A DNA stretch of 64,000 bases from Atrina japonica (Eukaryota > Mollusca > Bivalvia > Pterioida > Pinnidae). A program made the position numbers and the translations under genes. Every line of letters starts with the position of its first letter. The stretch's first letter is position 1. Shown one piece after another: positions 13,155 through 25,400 of the stretch. Below the pieces are notes generated by a model. The model was given only the letters and a program-made list of their open reading frames with translations, was not told the DNA's origin and did not search any database. The stretch spans positions 372,001-436,000 of the forward strand of contig BROG01000533.1 in the NCBI GenBank assembly GCA_030159075.1, written 5' to 3'.

Positions 13155-13156
<2 letters not shown>
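12943..13156. repeat. G-run palindromic repeat element
   Basis: It begins GGCGTCGTAGC and ends in the inverted GCTTCCGACGC. Inside are an uninterrupted G run of about 18, C runs of 13 and 7-9, and repeated GGCTTAGCCCC and GTTGGTTTAGCCCCCCC modules. No coding capacity. Confidence 0.6.
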
Positions 13157-13199
<43 letters not shown>

Positions 13200-13372
13200 T
13201 GGTACCTTGCTATTAAGACCAACTTTCTGACTGACTAAAAGTGCACTGATTAGTGAGGTGGTTTTTTAAGTGAGGTTTATACTTCTTAGATATTTATCAA
13301 GAGACTGAAAACTTGTGGTCTGAAATGCGAGGTGGTCTCCTAAATGAGGTAGTCTTTAGGCGAGGTACCACT

Positions 13373-13461
<89 letters not shown>
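13157..13461. repeat. Two (TA)n microsatellites flanking a 177 bp MITE
   Basis: (TA)n tracts at 13157-13196 and 13377-13461 flank an element at 13197-13373. That element has inverted ends CAGTGGTACCT and AGGTACCACTG, as in Tc1/mariner-type MITEs that target TA. Confidence 0.8.
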
Positions 13462-13463
<2 letters not shown>

Positions 13464-14217
13464 GTTTTCAAGAAATGTTACACTAAATCAATAAATTAAT
13501 TTTTTTTTTTTTTTTTTTGATTTTGTTTTGCACAGATATATCAGTGATATATAAAGCCTTACAGCTTTAGGCTTTATATATCGCTGGAAATATAAATCTG
13601 TTTACTTATAAATAACATTTTGCAATCTGTTTCTATAAATTCACTTAGATGATTGTTAGCTAGTTTGATAACTATCGATCTGTATTTCAGCACCTCCGGG
13701 ATCGGAATATATGTAACTATCTTATATTTGTCGACCAATGAATGACTTTCGGCTTGTTTGAATTTCAGCCAATCAAATTCGAGCTTTCTTATGACGGGAA
13801 TCCGCTCGAAGTTTGGATAGTGGAAAAATAATTTCAGATTCAGAGGAAATAGAGGAAAAGAGAAATACATACCTGATATGGATGAACAGGTGATGATATA
13901 CAGCAGATATCTAGTATATTGCATGTAACTGATTAGCATGCAATGCATATAATATAGATCCAATGTCATATTTACTAATCAAATCGAAATATTTGTTTCT
14001 GCTTTAACATCACAATTTGTCAATGATTTTGTTTTGGTTATTAGCCATTGGAAAAAAAAGCAATTTCACATGCACAGTTCATCGCCATCACATTACTTAT
14101 TCTAATTCCTTGTCATTCATAAACGTAGTCCCAACATGAACCTAATAATCATACTCAAAGTAGGCTAGTGCATTACCCATTATTTGTTAAAAAGTTTTGT
14201 TTCCAGATCCCAAGTAC

Positions 14218-16690
14218 CAACTTAAGAGTAATTCTCTGTAAAGACCAAAGAATTATCAAAGTACTGAGAAATGGTATGTCACAGAATACGCTCATATTTA
14301 CTATATATGTTTATTATAGAATACTAAAACATAATATTGATTTTAAAATTGAAAAAATATATATATTGTTTCCCATGGCAACAGAGAGTTGTTTTTCACA
14401 AGATTTGTCCTCTTACCCATATAGAAAAAGCATTTTTGCATAGTTTCAACACTTTATTTTTATTTAACATACAAGATATATCAATAATGTAAATATTTTA
14501 TTTGAAATCACCTCAATTAGACATTCATAAAAAATAAAATCTAAAGTGATAATCAGTACAGAAGGTATTTTGCCTAACAACTTAAAGATAGGGGGTTTCT
14601 GCAATTATCCAATTAGACGAATTTTATGATTTTTTGATTTTTCAAGACCTTACCCCCCTTAAACGCAGCATAGAAATTTTAAGATACTTTGACCTAAAGT
14701 TTGAATAAGTCTTATAGAACAATATATCTTAAAATCAGAGCGGGTATTTTTTTCGTTTCTTAGCAACGGTTACTCAAAGTTTGGCTATTTAAGAATTTTA
14801 AACGTATATAGTTCAACTAAATTTCTGCTATCATTTCAAATCTTCATAATATTTTTTAAATCTAACTTTCAAATATAGTAAATAACAATTGTCGAGATCA
14901 CATAATATATATAAACCCATTATATACTGTATTAGCAAATATAATATACCTAAATTATACCATACCCCCAGATTTTTCCCGTTCAAATCAGGACTCCGAC
15001 ATTGTCTCTTTTCGAAGATTTATAGCATCTCGTAAATCTTGACTTTTACACAAAATATGCTATTTGATTGTCATTTAATAATATTTAGGGACACCTATGA
15101 TCATATACAATAATTATATTCAATTTATCTTAAGTCAAAAAGCTTCAGATTATTTTAAATTGACCCGACATCTCAACTCCGCCACTGAAATCTGACTATA
15201 ATTTTAGTGTGCTTTCAACAGCCATAATCTAGGAAATCTAAAACGATCCAAAATTTGAGTAATTTTTACTGAAAATAATTCAGAAAGATGTCATTAATTA
15301 TCATTTAAAAGATTACTTAAATACAATTAGAACTAAGTGAGAAATCAACGATTATTTATTTCGAATCCGCCGCTAATCAAATCCGAAAACACTATATTAT
15401 CAGGAATCCGACATTAGCATCTTTTCGATCCGACTCTGTAGTATTACTAAGCGATTACAAATTATGATTGCTAACGAAAAATAAGTGATTTTAGTGTCAT
15501 TTAATGGTATATTTAGAAGGATATTATCATAAATGATTGTGATATATACTTTACTTAAAGTTTAGGTATAACAAATTAACTTAAATCGATCCAATACCTC
15601 GACTCCGCCGTCGAATCCGACTACTAAATTTAGTGTGCCAACGTAAGACAATGTCACGTAAATCGAGTCCAAAATAATTTTGTATAATTTTCTATTGTGA
15701 ATGATGTAAAATACCACAATAAAGATATATATACAATTAGTGTGTTCTTTGAATAAGTATTGGGGAAGAAAATCGACAATTATTTGTTCGATTTCGCCGA
15801 TTCTCGAATCCGTCTTCCCTCCGAATACTACTTTTAATGACCGCCTTAATCAACGTGAGATAGACGCTCTAGTTTATTGCAAACGTATCGTGGTTATTTT
15901 TCAGCGCATAACAGACCACGTTTCGGCTATATTGACAGAGTGGAAACGGAAAACATTCAAATTCCGTTTGAGAAAAACGGGTAGCGATAGATGTGGATGT
16001 AAAAAACACTCAAAACCTAAAAATTGGTCGTATTTGCGAGTGATTTGGTTGCATTATGAATCTATGTTTATTGCAAGTACGATTTCTTGTATCCACATGT
16101 AGTACCGAGTTCACATAAGCTGTTCATTTCCAATTTTATTAAAGGGTTCTCTTTTTGCACGGATAACAAATTATGTTGATGTTGTCCAATGAATTATTAA
16201 TTAGTAACAAAAATACCCCATGAGATATTTTGCTGTTCGTTTCTACTAATGTTACTAAAGTCACTAGAGAGAAATGAGCGATTTCCTATGCTGCTTTTTT
16301 GAAGAGGCCTGATTTAAATTTGTACAGAATTTCCCTATATTAACCTAAAAAACAACTTTCAACTGTCTTTTTTAAAAACGAGGCATTACGATCCCCGATA
16401 TTTTCTACCTTGTTATATAAACAAAAGATCAATAAGTAATACAAAAAACTGCTGTCAAAACTGACAAATATCACATTTCATGAAATTTACGTAATATGGC
16501 TATTTCCATTAGGTTACCATATTCAATATAGATACATGACCGTTGTTATGGTAACGAGGAAGTTTTACTGGGAAAAAATTGTAAGGTTTTGTTACTCTCA
16601 TGCCAGGCTATCATTGTGACCAGCTGCCTTCAAAATTTGCGATATACCATTTCTGACCAATTTTGGTCTTTACAGAGAATTACTCTTAAT
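14218..16690. repeat. Diverged inverted-repeat block with internal ~428 bp tandem duplication
   Basis: TTAAGAGTAATTCTCTGTAA plus AGACCAAA at 14221-14250 recurs inverted at 16663-16690, with further inverted similarity at AGAAATGGTAT. Inside, TCAGGA-TCCGACATT and following text at about 14988-15215 recurs at about 15409-15640. AACGATTATTTATTTCGAA at about 15345 recurs in altered form at about 15773. This could be an old TIR transposon; no transposase is recognised. Confidence 0.45.
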
Positions 16691-19248
16691 ATCTCAATTG
16701 AGCTCAAGTCATTTAACCTATTTACTAACTTGGTGACATCGATTTTAATAGTAGCTAAATAATGCAGTAGATCTATAAAAAAAATAGTTAGAATGCTTCC
16801 CCTGTGATTAGGGATCTTCATGGATGTAAATTTAACCATGGAGCAATATTCGACTCAATCTCCACTCACCACTGCTAAAAGCAATATAGGAGTCGCAACT
16901 TTTACTTGGAAGAAAAATATGGCTGAACGCACATTTCAGTTGGTGGTGGTTAATCATTTGTGGTAAATTAATGAATAGGCCAATATTGTTAATATTGTTT
17001 GTTTTTTTCTAATATCTAATATGGCATTAATCATTAATGTCAAAAATGGCATTGTATATAAACGTCAGCATTTTCATGAAACTTGTTGAGAGATTTTGTC
17101 GGTTGTTGGCTGCTATTGACAGAACTGTGTATATCACATGATATTAAACTATACAGGTCTGTTAATTCTTCTGTATATTATTTCTCAAACTTTACAGTTA
17201 AATAAGCTTGTATGAAATTGAATGGTGACGTAAAATGATAACAAATTTGTTTAGGATACACTTTAGTATATAAGGATGGCAGTTGTTGATTTAATGATGA
17301 TGCTTGGAAATTTAACGATAGCGCAGATGCTTTAACAATGGCATAAGAAAATTTAACGGTGGCACAGCGCCATCATAAAACAGGTCATGGAGATCCCTGC
17401 TGTGATGATAGAAGAGACTAAGAGAGTCGAGTTGGGCAAACATAATTTATCTAATTAAGGCGCCCTTTTTGGGGTATTTCAGATTTATGGGCACCTTAAT
17501 TTGTGTCAAAAAACTAAATTTCAGTTGATAAGGCGCCTTAATTGGAGTTTTGTGGATCTGGGGTTTGAAATCAACCTCAAATATCCATACAACATGTCGA
17601 TGATAAATACGGTCTAGATGTTGTTTATTTATTTGCATTAATTAATCCAGATCATTATTAGCTACAAATATTTATAAAAGTGAAAGATTTCTGTGAATAA
17701 ACATTTCTTTTATGTTGTTTATTTAGTGTACCGCATGATGAAAACGACTCTTGAGTCCACGCTGTCACTCGGAATTATACTCTGTTCTTAACAAGTACTG
17801 ATCCATAATCAATCAAGTTTGTCATAATAAATACTCTTCTTTATCATCATGCTGGTGTAATTAATGTAGCAAGTCTTTAAATTCATATTGTTGTAAATTA
17901 TATCAAGAGGAAAGCTGATTTAAAATTGAAAATGAAATCCCGGTAATGTACGAAATTATTTGTCAGACATTCAAGAAATAGACTTTAACCTGTGCTGCCA
18001 TCTCCTAACTGCTTAGACGTACCTGTTAGGTGGTAAATCAGCCAGTTACTAATTAGGCATGCCCTAAATAAACAATCAATAATGACTTTTGGTATCAATT
18101 ATGTAACTGACAATGCTGAATTAAAAATGCCGATACGGAAATGTTAAAACACATGGTTTTTTTAAATCGGGATCGAAGTACCGACTAAAGTGTATTGCCT
18201 AATGTCTGCTGATTCACCGACACGAAGTTTAGAAATCTATATATCAAATACCAAGGCAAATAAATAAATGTCTGAAACCAATACAAAGTCAAGACAGTAT
18301 TACAAAACAATTATAATGGACGCTTTAACACCACCACTTTAACACCACCACTCGGATTAAACTTAGTAACTGTACTCTGCAATCACATAACTGCCTGAGG
18401 GAAAATAAGTTCTGCTTTCAAGCTGAAGACTGAAGTGAAGATGTTGTGAGTCGATCTAATCAGTCTCTGTTCGTATCTAAAAATCTGTTCGGTAATGATT
18501 TAATCGACCTGAGGTTAAAAGATCGTCTGATTTATTTACTGTATGTTATCATTAAAGCTGTCAAAAAAGTTTCATTTTATTTTGGGGGGGGGGGGGGGGA
18601 TTTTTTTTTTTTTTTTTTAAAAGGGCGCCTTTATTATAAATAAACATAATTTTGGTCTTGGTGGCGCCTTAATTAGAGCAGCGCCTTTATTAGATAAATT
18701 ACGGTACTGATGAGAGATGCTTTTGTTCAATGTTTGACATGAACTACAGCGGCATTATCTACATGTAACCTTATACTGACCAGTGCTCCTCAGAGCTCTA
18801 GATAAGATTTTCTGGTAAAGGGTATTTCACTCCCAGAAATAAAATTTAATGTTTTTTTAAACATAATTATATATAAATAAATTGTCACTATTACAATTTG
18901 TAGCTTTAATTACAGATGAGTAATTTCACCCCCTGTTCTAAATTCCAAAACTGATTTTCAAATTTTTAAAGGGTAAATACCCTCTTACTCTCTTTATCTA
19001 GAGCTCTGACTCCTCATTTGTTTGAAAAGTGTTTTTAAATCTGAGCCACAAGAGAGTTTATTTTCAATTGAAAACAAATAAAGGTTTACTTTATTAAGGT
19101 TTGAATAAATATCTTATTTGCATTTTAGAAATACAATGTACCTGGAAATCAAGATACAAAATTAATATGAGATGTTTAAACTTTAGATTGACATTATTGA
19201 CATCACGTGTTTTGTAATTGTGTTCATATTTTAATTCATTAGTTACAG

Positions 19249-19365
19249 GGGGAGGTGAAACCATTGTCAACACTAAATTGTAGTAAGTTACCCATGAGAA
19301 GTCGTCTGAAAGCACCAACCCCAGTCAGCAAAATGTCCCAAAAGAGAAGTAGAAGCCCAGGGGAG
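19249..19365 (+). CDS. KIFC1: KIFC1 exon 1 of those found (tail)
   Basis: 117 bp, 39 codons, reading [20 protein letters not shown] to [10 protein letters not shown], phase 0 both ends. Acceptor TTACAG, donor GTAAAA. The EVK...SRLK pattern resembles the start of vertebrate KIFC1 a few residues after Met, so a very short coding exon should lie upstream. Confidence 0.8.
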
Positions 19366-19375
19366 GTAAAATAAT

Positions 19376-19413
<38 letters not shown>

Positions 19414-22400
19414 TCAATAATTGTAAGCAGACTTGATTTCCTTCACATTTATTTTCTCATTGTTGTATGATAATTTATACATGTTTTTCTTTCACATTGT
19501 AATTTCAAAGTTAAATTACAATTTATTCATTGCAATTTCATTGGTTGGTGAAGTTATTCCTCCAGTCATAAACAATTTCACTTTGGCCTCATAATCAGTC
19601 ATGGATGCTAAATTTGTCTGTCATCAGGTGGGTGTTTCAACAATATTGTTTTGAATGTATCAATGTCTTCTTTCACTTTATATTAATATTTCATGAGTTT
19701 TTCATATAAACATAAAGTAAATTAATCATCTGTAATTGTTATCATTCATTTTATCAGCAGTCAGTATAGTACTGTTTTTTTTTTCCGTTCCTCAAGAATA
19801 CAAGTGAACCAGTTGTTGCACAAGCAGAGAAGAAGAGACGCGTTTTGGAATCTACGTTCAACTCTAATGTAATAACTCTACATTCCAATCAGACTACAGC
19901 AAGAGGAGTTGGAAAACTAAAGAGAAGTATTAGCACCGGATCACTCAAGGTATCTACCACCTGTTCACAGCCCAAACCCTCCACAACAACAATGATGAGA
20001 GGATCTTCATCAGCTAAAAAGCCAAGCACATCTGTGACAAAACCAAGTGTCACAAGACCTGGTAAGAAATAATATGAAATCATTATACAGTTATTTCAGG
20101 GATAGAAATTAGTGGTCGCCCACTCACCCATGGTGAGTTATTTTTATGCTGGGCGAGTGGATTTCCTTTGGAAGTCGCCTAGGTGGTGAACACAAGTTGC
20201 TGTAATGTTTAATGAGGCCTGTGTGTAGTTAAGTATAATTGATACGATGCATGTTATGCTGATATACACACTGGCATCATAACACTTTTCAGCAAACTGT
20301 GAGCTATTCCCTACACAAAATCTACTATACTTTCCTAATTTCCTCCCCTCAAAGCCAACCAACTTGTCCTTAAAATTTTTATCATTTTTTTCAAAACCAA
20401 AAATTTCAATAACACTTAGAATAACACTGCTACTGCTAATTTCGAATCTTGTTGGGTGATCCCTATAATATGTACCATTTGAATATTAATTAACAGCACT
20501 TTTATATTTTAGTATGTATGCATGAAAGTTATGTTTTGCATTTTTATTTTCAGTTTCACAGAGAGGAGTTTCAGATAATCGTAATACAGTTGGTGCTAAA
20601 AAGCCACCAGTTCCATCAGCTGGATCAAAACCTCCAACAGGTTTGAAATATTGGTTCATTAACCCCTGTGGTCACATTTAGACTCGCTCAAATCAGTAAA
20701 AAGTATTGTCTAATGGCATAATTTGGGAGTGAACAAGTTAATATTGCAGGTATTACTCCACATTTGAAGTGAAAGTTGTAGGTCTTTTGGATAAGACTTA
20801 AAACCAAGGTCCTCTGTCACGGCAGGCATGGTACTTAAAAAAAAAACTCAATGTGTTGGCGTCAGTCCTTAGAAAAGGTCTTAATTTGTGGCACTTCACC
20901 TAAAGCTAGTGCCATGTCAATATAAGTATAATTCTTTACATGATGTTAAACAACAAACAAACATGTCCAAATTCTATGATTAATTTGTTTTATTTGTGTA
21001 CAGTGTATGTACGGTTTCTAGTTTAAGTAGTGCATTCTCATTTCATTTGTCAAGGAGCCACCAAAAAGAGACCAGCTTGGGACTTGAAGGGAAGATTGCA
21101 AGACATGGAAGAAATATTGAGCAAACAAAATCATGCAAGCAACAGTCTTAATAAGCAGCTTGAGGACTACAATGACCGAATAGCTAGCTTAGAATCTATG
21201 AACAATCATTTGTCAGGAACTGTTAAACAAAAGGAAGAGGTTGCCAGCAATGCCTCTAAAGAAATCCAGTCTTTACAGCATCAGCTGAGGTTTGTAGTAC
21301 TCATTTTAGTTGATCAATGTATATTTAATTGGTACTGGTTGTTTATTAATTGCCATAGATTTTCAGACATATTATTTCATAGAATATTAAATGTATAGGC
21401 AATGTTTTATTGTCAACTTTTTAGTTGTAAAATTTATAATGGGAGAAAGCTTCAAAGTGCCACTTACTTGCAGAAGGCCGTTGGTGTCTTCCCCTATACT
21501 TTGTAACTGGGTTCTCTCCTCCTCGTTAATAACTGGCCATCATCATATATAAACTGAAAAATTGCTGAATGTGGCACTTTTCATAATCAAAAATCAAAAT
21601 TCCACTACTTACTTATAGTATAACATATGTTCATTTTAAATATGTTGTCAAGCCAAAAATAATGATATTTATTTGGTGCTGATATGGTCAATCGAAAATG
21701 AAAAAAATACTTCCATCTTAATTTTGTTTTGTTGCACTCTTGGAAAAAAATTTAAAACTTATGTCGTGAGAACATAATATCCAATGGTGACCTTGCAGGG
21801 TGAGATAAAAATATGAAAACTCATCCATAGACACCCGCTTGTCCCATTTTTTATGTACACTTTATGAAACCAATAAGACTAATTATTGTTTGATTTATCT
21901 GATGTGGGACTTACATTAGCAACCCGCGCTGAACGCCTCGTATCGGTGCGAATTTAACGAAAATCCATAGTCCCTTACTCTAACAGCTTACCTCGCTCAG
22001 TTGAAGCTGGCGAAGTTGTATGAATAAGACATCATTTGAAAGAGCAGAAATTAAACTTTTTATTCATATATAGTTTGTTACAATTATTTTATCATAAAAA
22101 TGAGTAATTACGAGTTGAAAACGAAAAACTTTCATAAATGCGGTAATCGCGATAGCATGTTGTTGAAGTCGTCGATTAAACATGAGCGGTACACGTGATT
22201 CGGGTTGCAACAGGTCAAACCTTTATGAATATTGATGAAACTTGCCATCCAATCAGGTGAGATGTTTATGTATGCACCGGAAGTTGTTTTTTTCCTGCAT
22301 CTTAATTAGAAGCGAAGATATTGCACATCGAAGTTTTGCTGTTTTAGCACGAATATTGTCCAGTAAGTCATTAAAAAACATATATCAACATTAAGTATAC

Positions 22401-25400
22401 ATTATTATGGTATAATTCGCAAGTTTATACGTAAACGTTTTCCCTATTGCATCGCGGCTCAAATGTAGGTCATCTCCATTCATAAAATTTATGCAGCACG
22501 TCACTTTTGGCGCCATATTGGATTTTTTACGATAATGTTTACAGTTTGATTTCACCATGCGATCCTGAGTTAATTACAAGATTTCGTCATGCACATCGTG
22601 TTTTGTACTTATTAAAGCCTCCAAATAAATCAGTACTTCAATATTTTAGCGATTTTTAATGATGTACTGACGAATTGAAATGAGAATTTCCTCCTGACGC
22701 CCAGTCTTCATTTTCACGTATAAACTTGTAATGTAGAATTACACCAAAATACTTGTTGCCACGCATTTGTTTTTTGTTTATTTTTAATTTCTATTATGCA
22801 TAGACATTATTGATCGTATCGATGATAAGTATTTATATGTAACTTACGAAATCATTTATTCATTATCTAAAAATTTACACACCATGCACCGTTTACAGTA
22901 CTGCATCAGTGCATGTATAATTGAGGGAAGGGGGCGAGTGGCACTGGGCTTTGCCCCAAGAGTCTATTCTATGCGATTTTTGGACTTAGATTTAAAAAAA
23001 ATAATAATAAAATAAACACATGAGGGGAAAGTGATCTATAAATACATAACTGGGATTAAAATGTCTCTTAAAATTAAATGTGAAAAGTAATGACTCACTT
23101 TTAGTTTTAATGTATACGATAGATCTCATCTGTGACTGTATATATAATAGTTAGTCACTAGTAAATACAATTGCTTATGCCCTTACTTCATAGTGTTTAG
23201 GGCTAATACTCTCTTTGATTTATGTACATACATTTTGAACATTTCACAAGCCGGCCTGCCTCAGTCGGTAGCAGGATCAACTCTTGGTTGTGAGTTTGAG
23301 TCCAGCGGGCGGCAGGTTGGTTTCCTGTCCTTTTCAGCTTTCGATAAGACAGTAAAAAACTGAGGTCCTGTGTCACAGTAGGTGTTGGCACAGTAAAAAA
23401 AAACCCTCACTGCTCACTTTTTATGAAAATTTTTTCTTTGGTTTAAAATTTGTTTCAGTAATCATTTTGATTACACATGCTAATTACAAAAACAATGACA
23501 TTTAAGATACTAGCTTCAAAGTTGAAATTTTACTATTACATGCATTGAAGACATTTAAGATTTGATTTTGAACATAGTGGAAAATGGGGGGGGAGGGGTT
23601 AGTCCCCCCCCCCTTTAATGAGGTCCCGTGTCACAGTAGGTATCGACACATTAAAGAACCCTCACTGCTCAGTGGTTGTTAGTGTCGAGCATAGGTCAAA
23701 ATGTGAAGCTCTTCATCGGCATATAGATGTATTAACTATTAATATTATAGTTTATGCACTGTAAACCACTTCACTGAAGTATATTTTTTTCTTTCAGGTA
23801 ACATATTTTGGCAGCATGGATGACGACCCTTACCCTGGGCCTATTTGCAAACGTCATGGTTTGTCAGTAGGGATACTATCAAGGAATGACCTGTTTCCAA
23901 TTAGTGAAATTAGTAATGGGCTTATTTTTGAGCTGAAAACTCACTTGGGAAGTACCCGTCACCTTCTATCAGTACTTCATATTTTGGACCAGAGATTTAA
24001 AACTGCTAGTTTAAGTGCCATTGACATAAAGATAAGGAGACTTTTGGAGAAGAAAAAGAAACTAGCAGTGAAGAAAAAAGTGACTGGATATAACTCTGTT
24101 CAAGATTTGCTTAATGAAAAGTTTGTTCTTCCTTCAACACAATTGAAGTTGCCACATAACACTACAAATAACTCTGCTCACAAAATAGTAAAAGACTTTG
24201 TAAATAACCAACAATCTATGCGATGTGTTGAGATAAGTGAAAGTGAGTCCTGTAGTGAAGGCCATCCAGAAACTGACTCAGACACTTCACAATTACGTGT
24301 ATGCAGAGATGAAACTTATAAAAAGTGCAACTTGATGCAGTATGAGATAGATAAAAAACAGAAACTTTTAGATAAGACCAACAAAGATATTAGTGATGCA
24401 GAAGCAAAGCTTGGACAATTACAGAAGATGATGGGACATTATTCTGTGAAAAATGTTAACAAAAGGGATGAGACCAATAGAAAAAAATATGCATCTCTTG
24501 CGCGAGTCCCAGAGGAAGGTTATCAAACAATCTAAATGCATTGACCAACTTCAAAAGGCAAATGAAGAAAATCAAATGAAACTTACAAATTTAGATAGTG
24601 AATACCAAAAACTTTTAAACAGTATGAATGAATATAAAGAGGTCAAGGAAGCCTTGAAAAACATGGAAAAGAAAAAGATTCATGCCCAAAAGACAGCCAG
24701 CTATTACAAACGATCAGCCAAGCAGTTGAAAGAAAAGATAGCAAATTCACAAGTACCTAATGAAGTAGAAAATAGCACAAGAAGCAAGCAATCCCTTCAA
24801 GAGAAAGACAGGGTGATAGACTCTTTAAATATTGAAGTAGAAAGATTACATGATCTGCTGCAGAACACTGTTCAGACAAAGAATAAAGATGGTGCGTACA
24901 CTGACAGCATAAGAATTTGTGTAATTGAACTGACAGGCCTTGAGGTTGCAAATGAGAAAGTGTCACCAGTCATCACAGCTGTAGCAAAACATTTGTTTGG
25001 GAAAGAATTTGCTAAAGAAGATTTGCCATCGAGTAAAACTATATACAAACCATTGTTGATGAGGGACACTACATGGCGAAAACATTTATAGCAGAAAAAC
25101 TTTCTGAAACAACAAGCTGGGGCCTGGGTCGTGATGGAACTACACGCAAAAAACACAAGCTGTTAGACACATCTGTCACCCTAGCATCAGGAGATGTGAT
25201 GAGCCTGGGATTTACCCGCGTGTTCAAAGAGACTTTGTAACTGGGTTCTCTCCTCCTCGTTAAAAACTGGCCATCATCATATATAAACTGAAAAATTGTT
25301 GAATGTGGCACTCTTCATAATAAAAATTCCACTACTTACTTATAGTATAACATGATGTTCATTTTAAATATGTTGTCAAGCCAAAAATAATGATATTTAT

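Larger units (their letters stand above)
8435..19248. other. DNAI7-KIFC1 head-to-head interval, no exon recognised
   Basis: This 10.8 kb interval should contain the first exons and promoters of both genes, but no exon could be proven. It holds a tRNA-headed SINE (11800-12025), a G-run palindromic element (12943-13156), a TA-microsatellite-flanked MITE (13157-13461) and a diverged inverted-repeat block (14218-16690) with ~428 bp tandem copies inside. There is also a G15-T18 homopolymer pair near 18585-18617. Open frames at 13574-13969 (minus) and 15740-16102 (plus) match nothing I recognise and lie in AT-rich sequence. Confidence 0.6.
21917..25231 (+). mobile_element. 3.3 kb inserted cassette between direct repeats
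   Basis: The segment between R1 and R2 differs from the surrounding intron. It starts with a CpG-containing promoter-like stretch (about 21920-22570), has SINE fragments, and ends inside a broken coiled-coil gene cut at R2. No terminal inverted repeats were seen. The origin is unresolved: duplicated genomic fragment or unknown element. Confidence 0.6.

Noticed and set aside
13574..13969. 131-codon minus-strand frame
   Set aside because: No recognisable domain, AT-driven composition, no splice or start support; may contain an upstream DNAI7 exon ending near 13872 but that cannot be shown.
16839..16975. ATG frame MEQYSTQSPLTTAKSN as KIFC1 start
   Set aside because: Slight likeness to vertebrate MDPQRSPLL, but no in-phase donor occurs where the match would require it.
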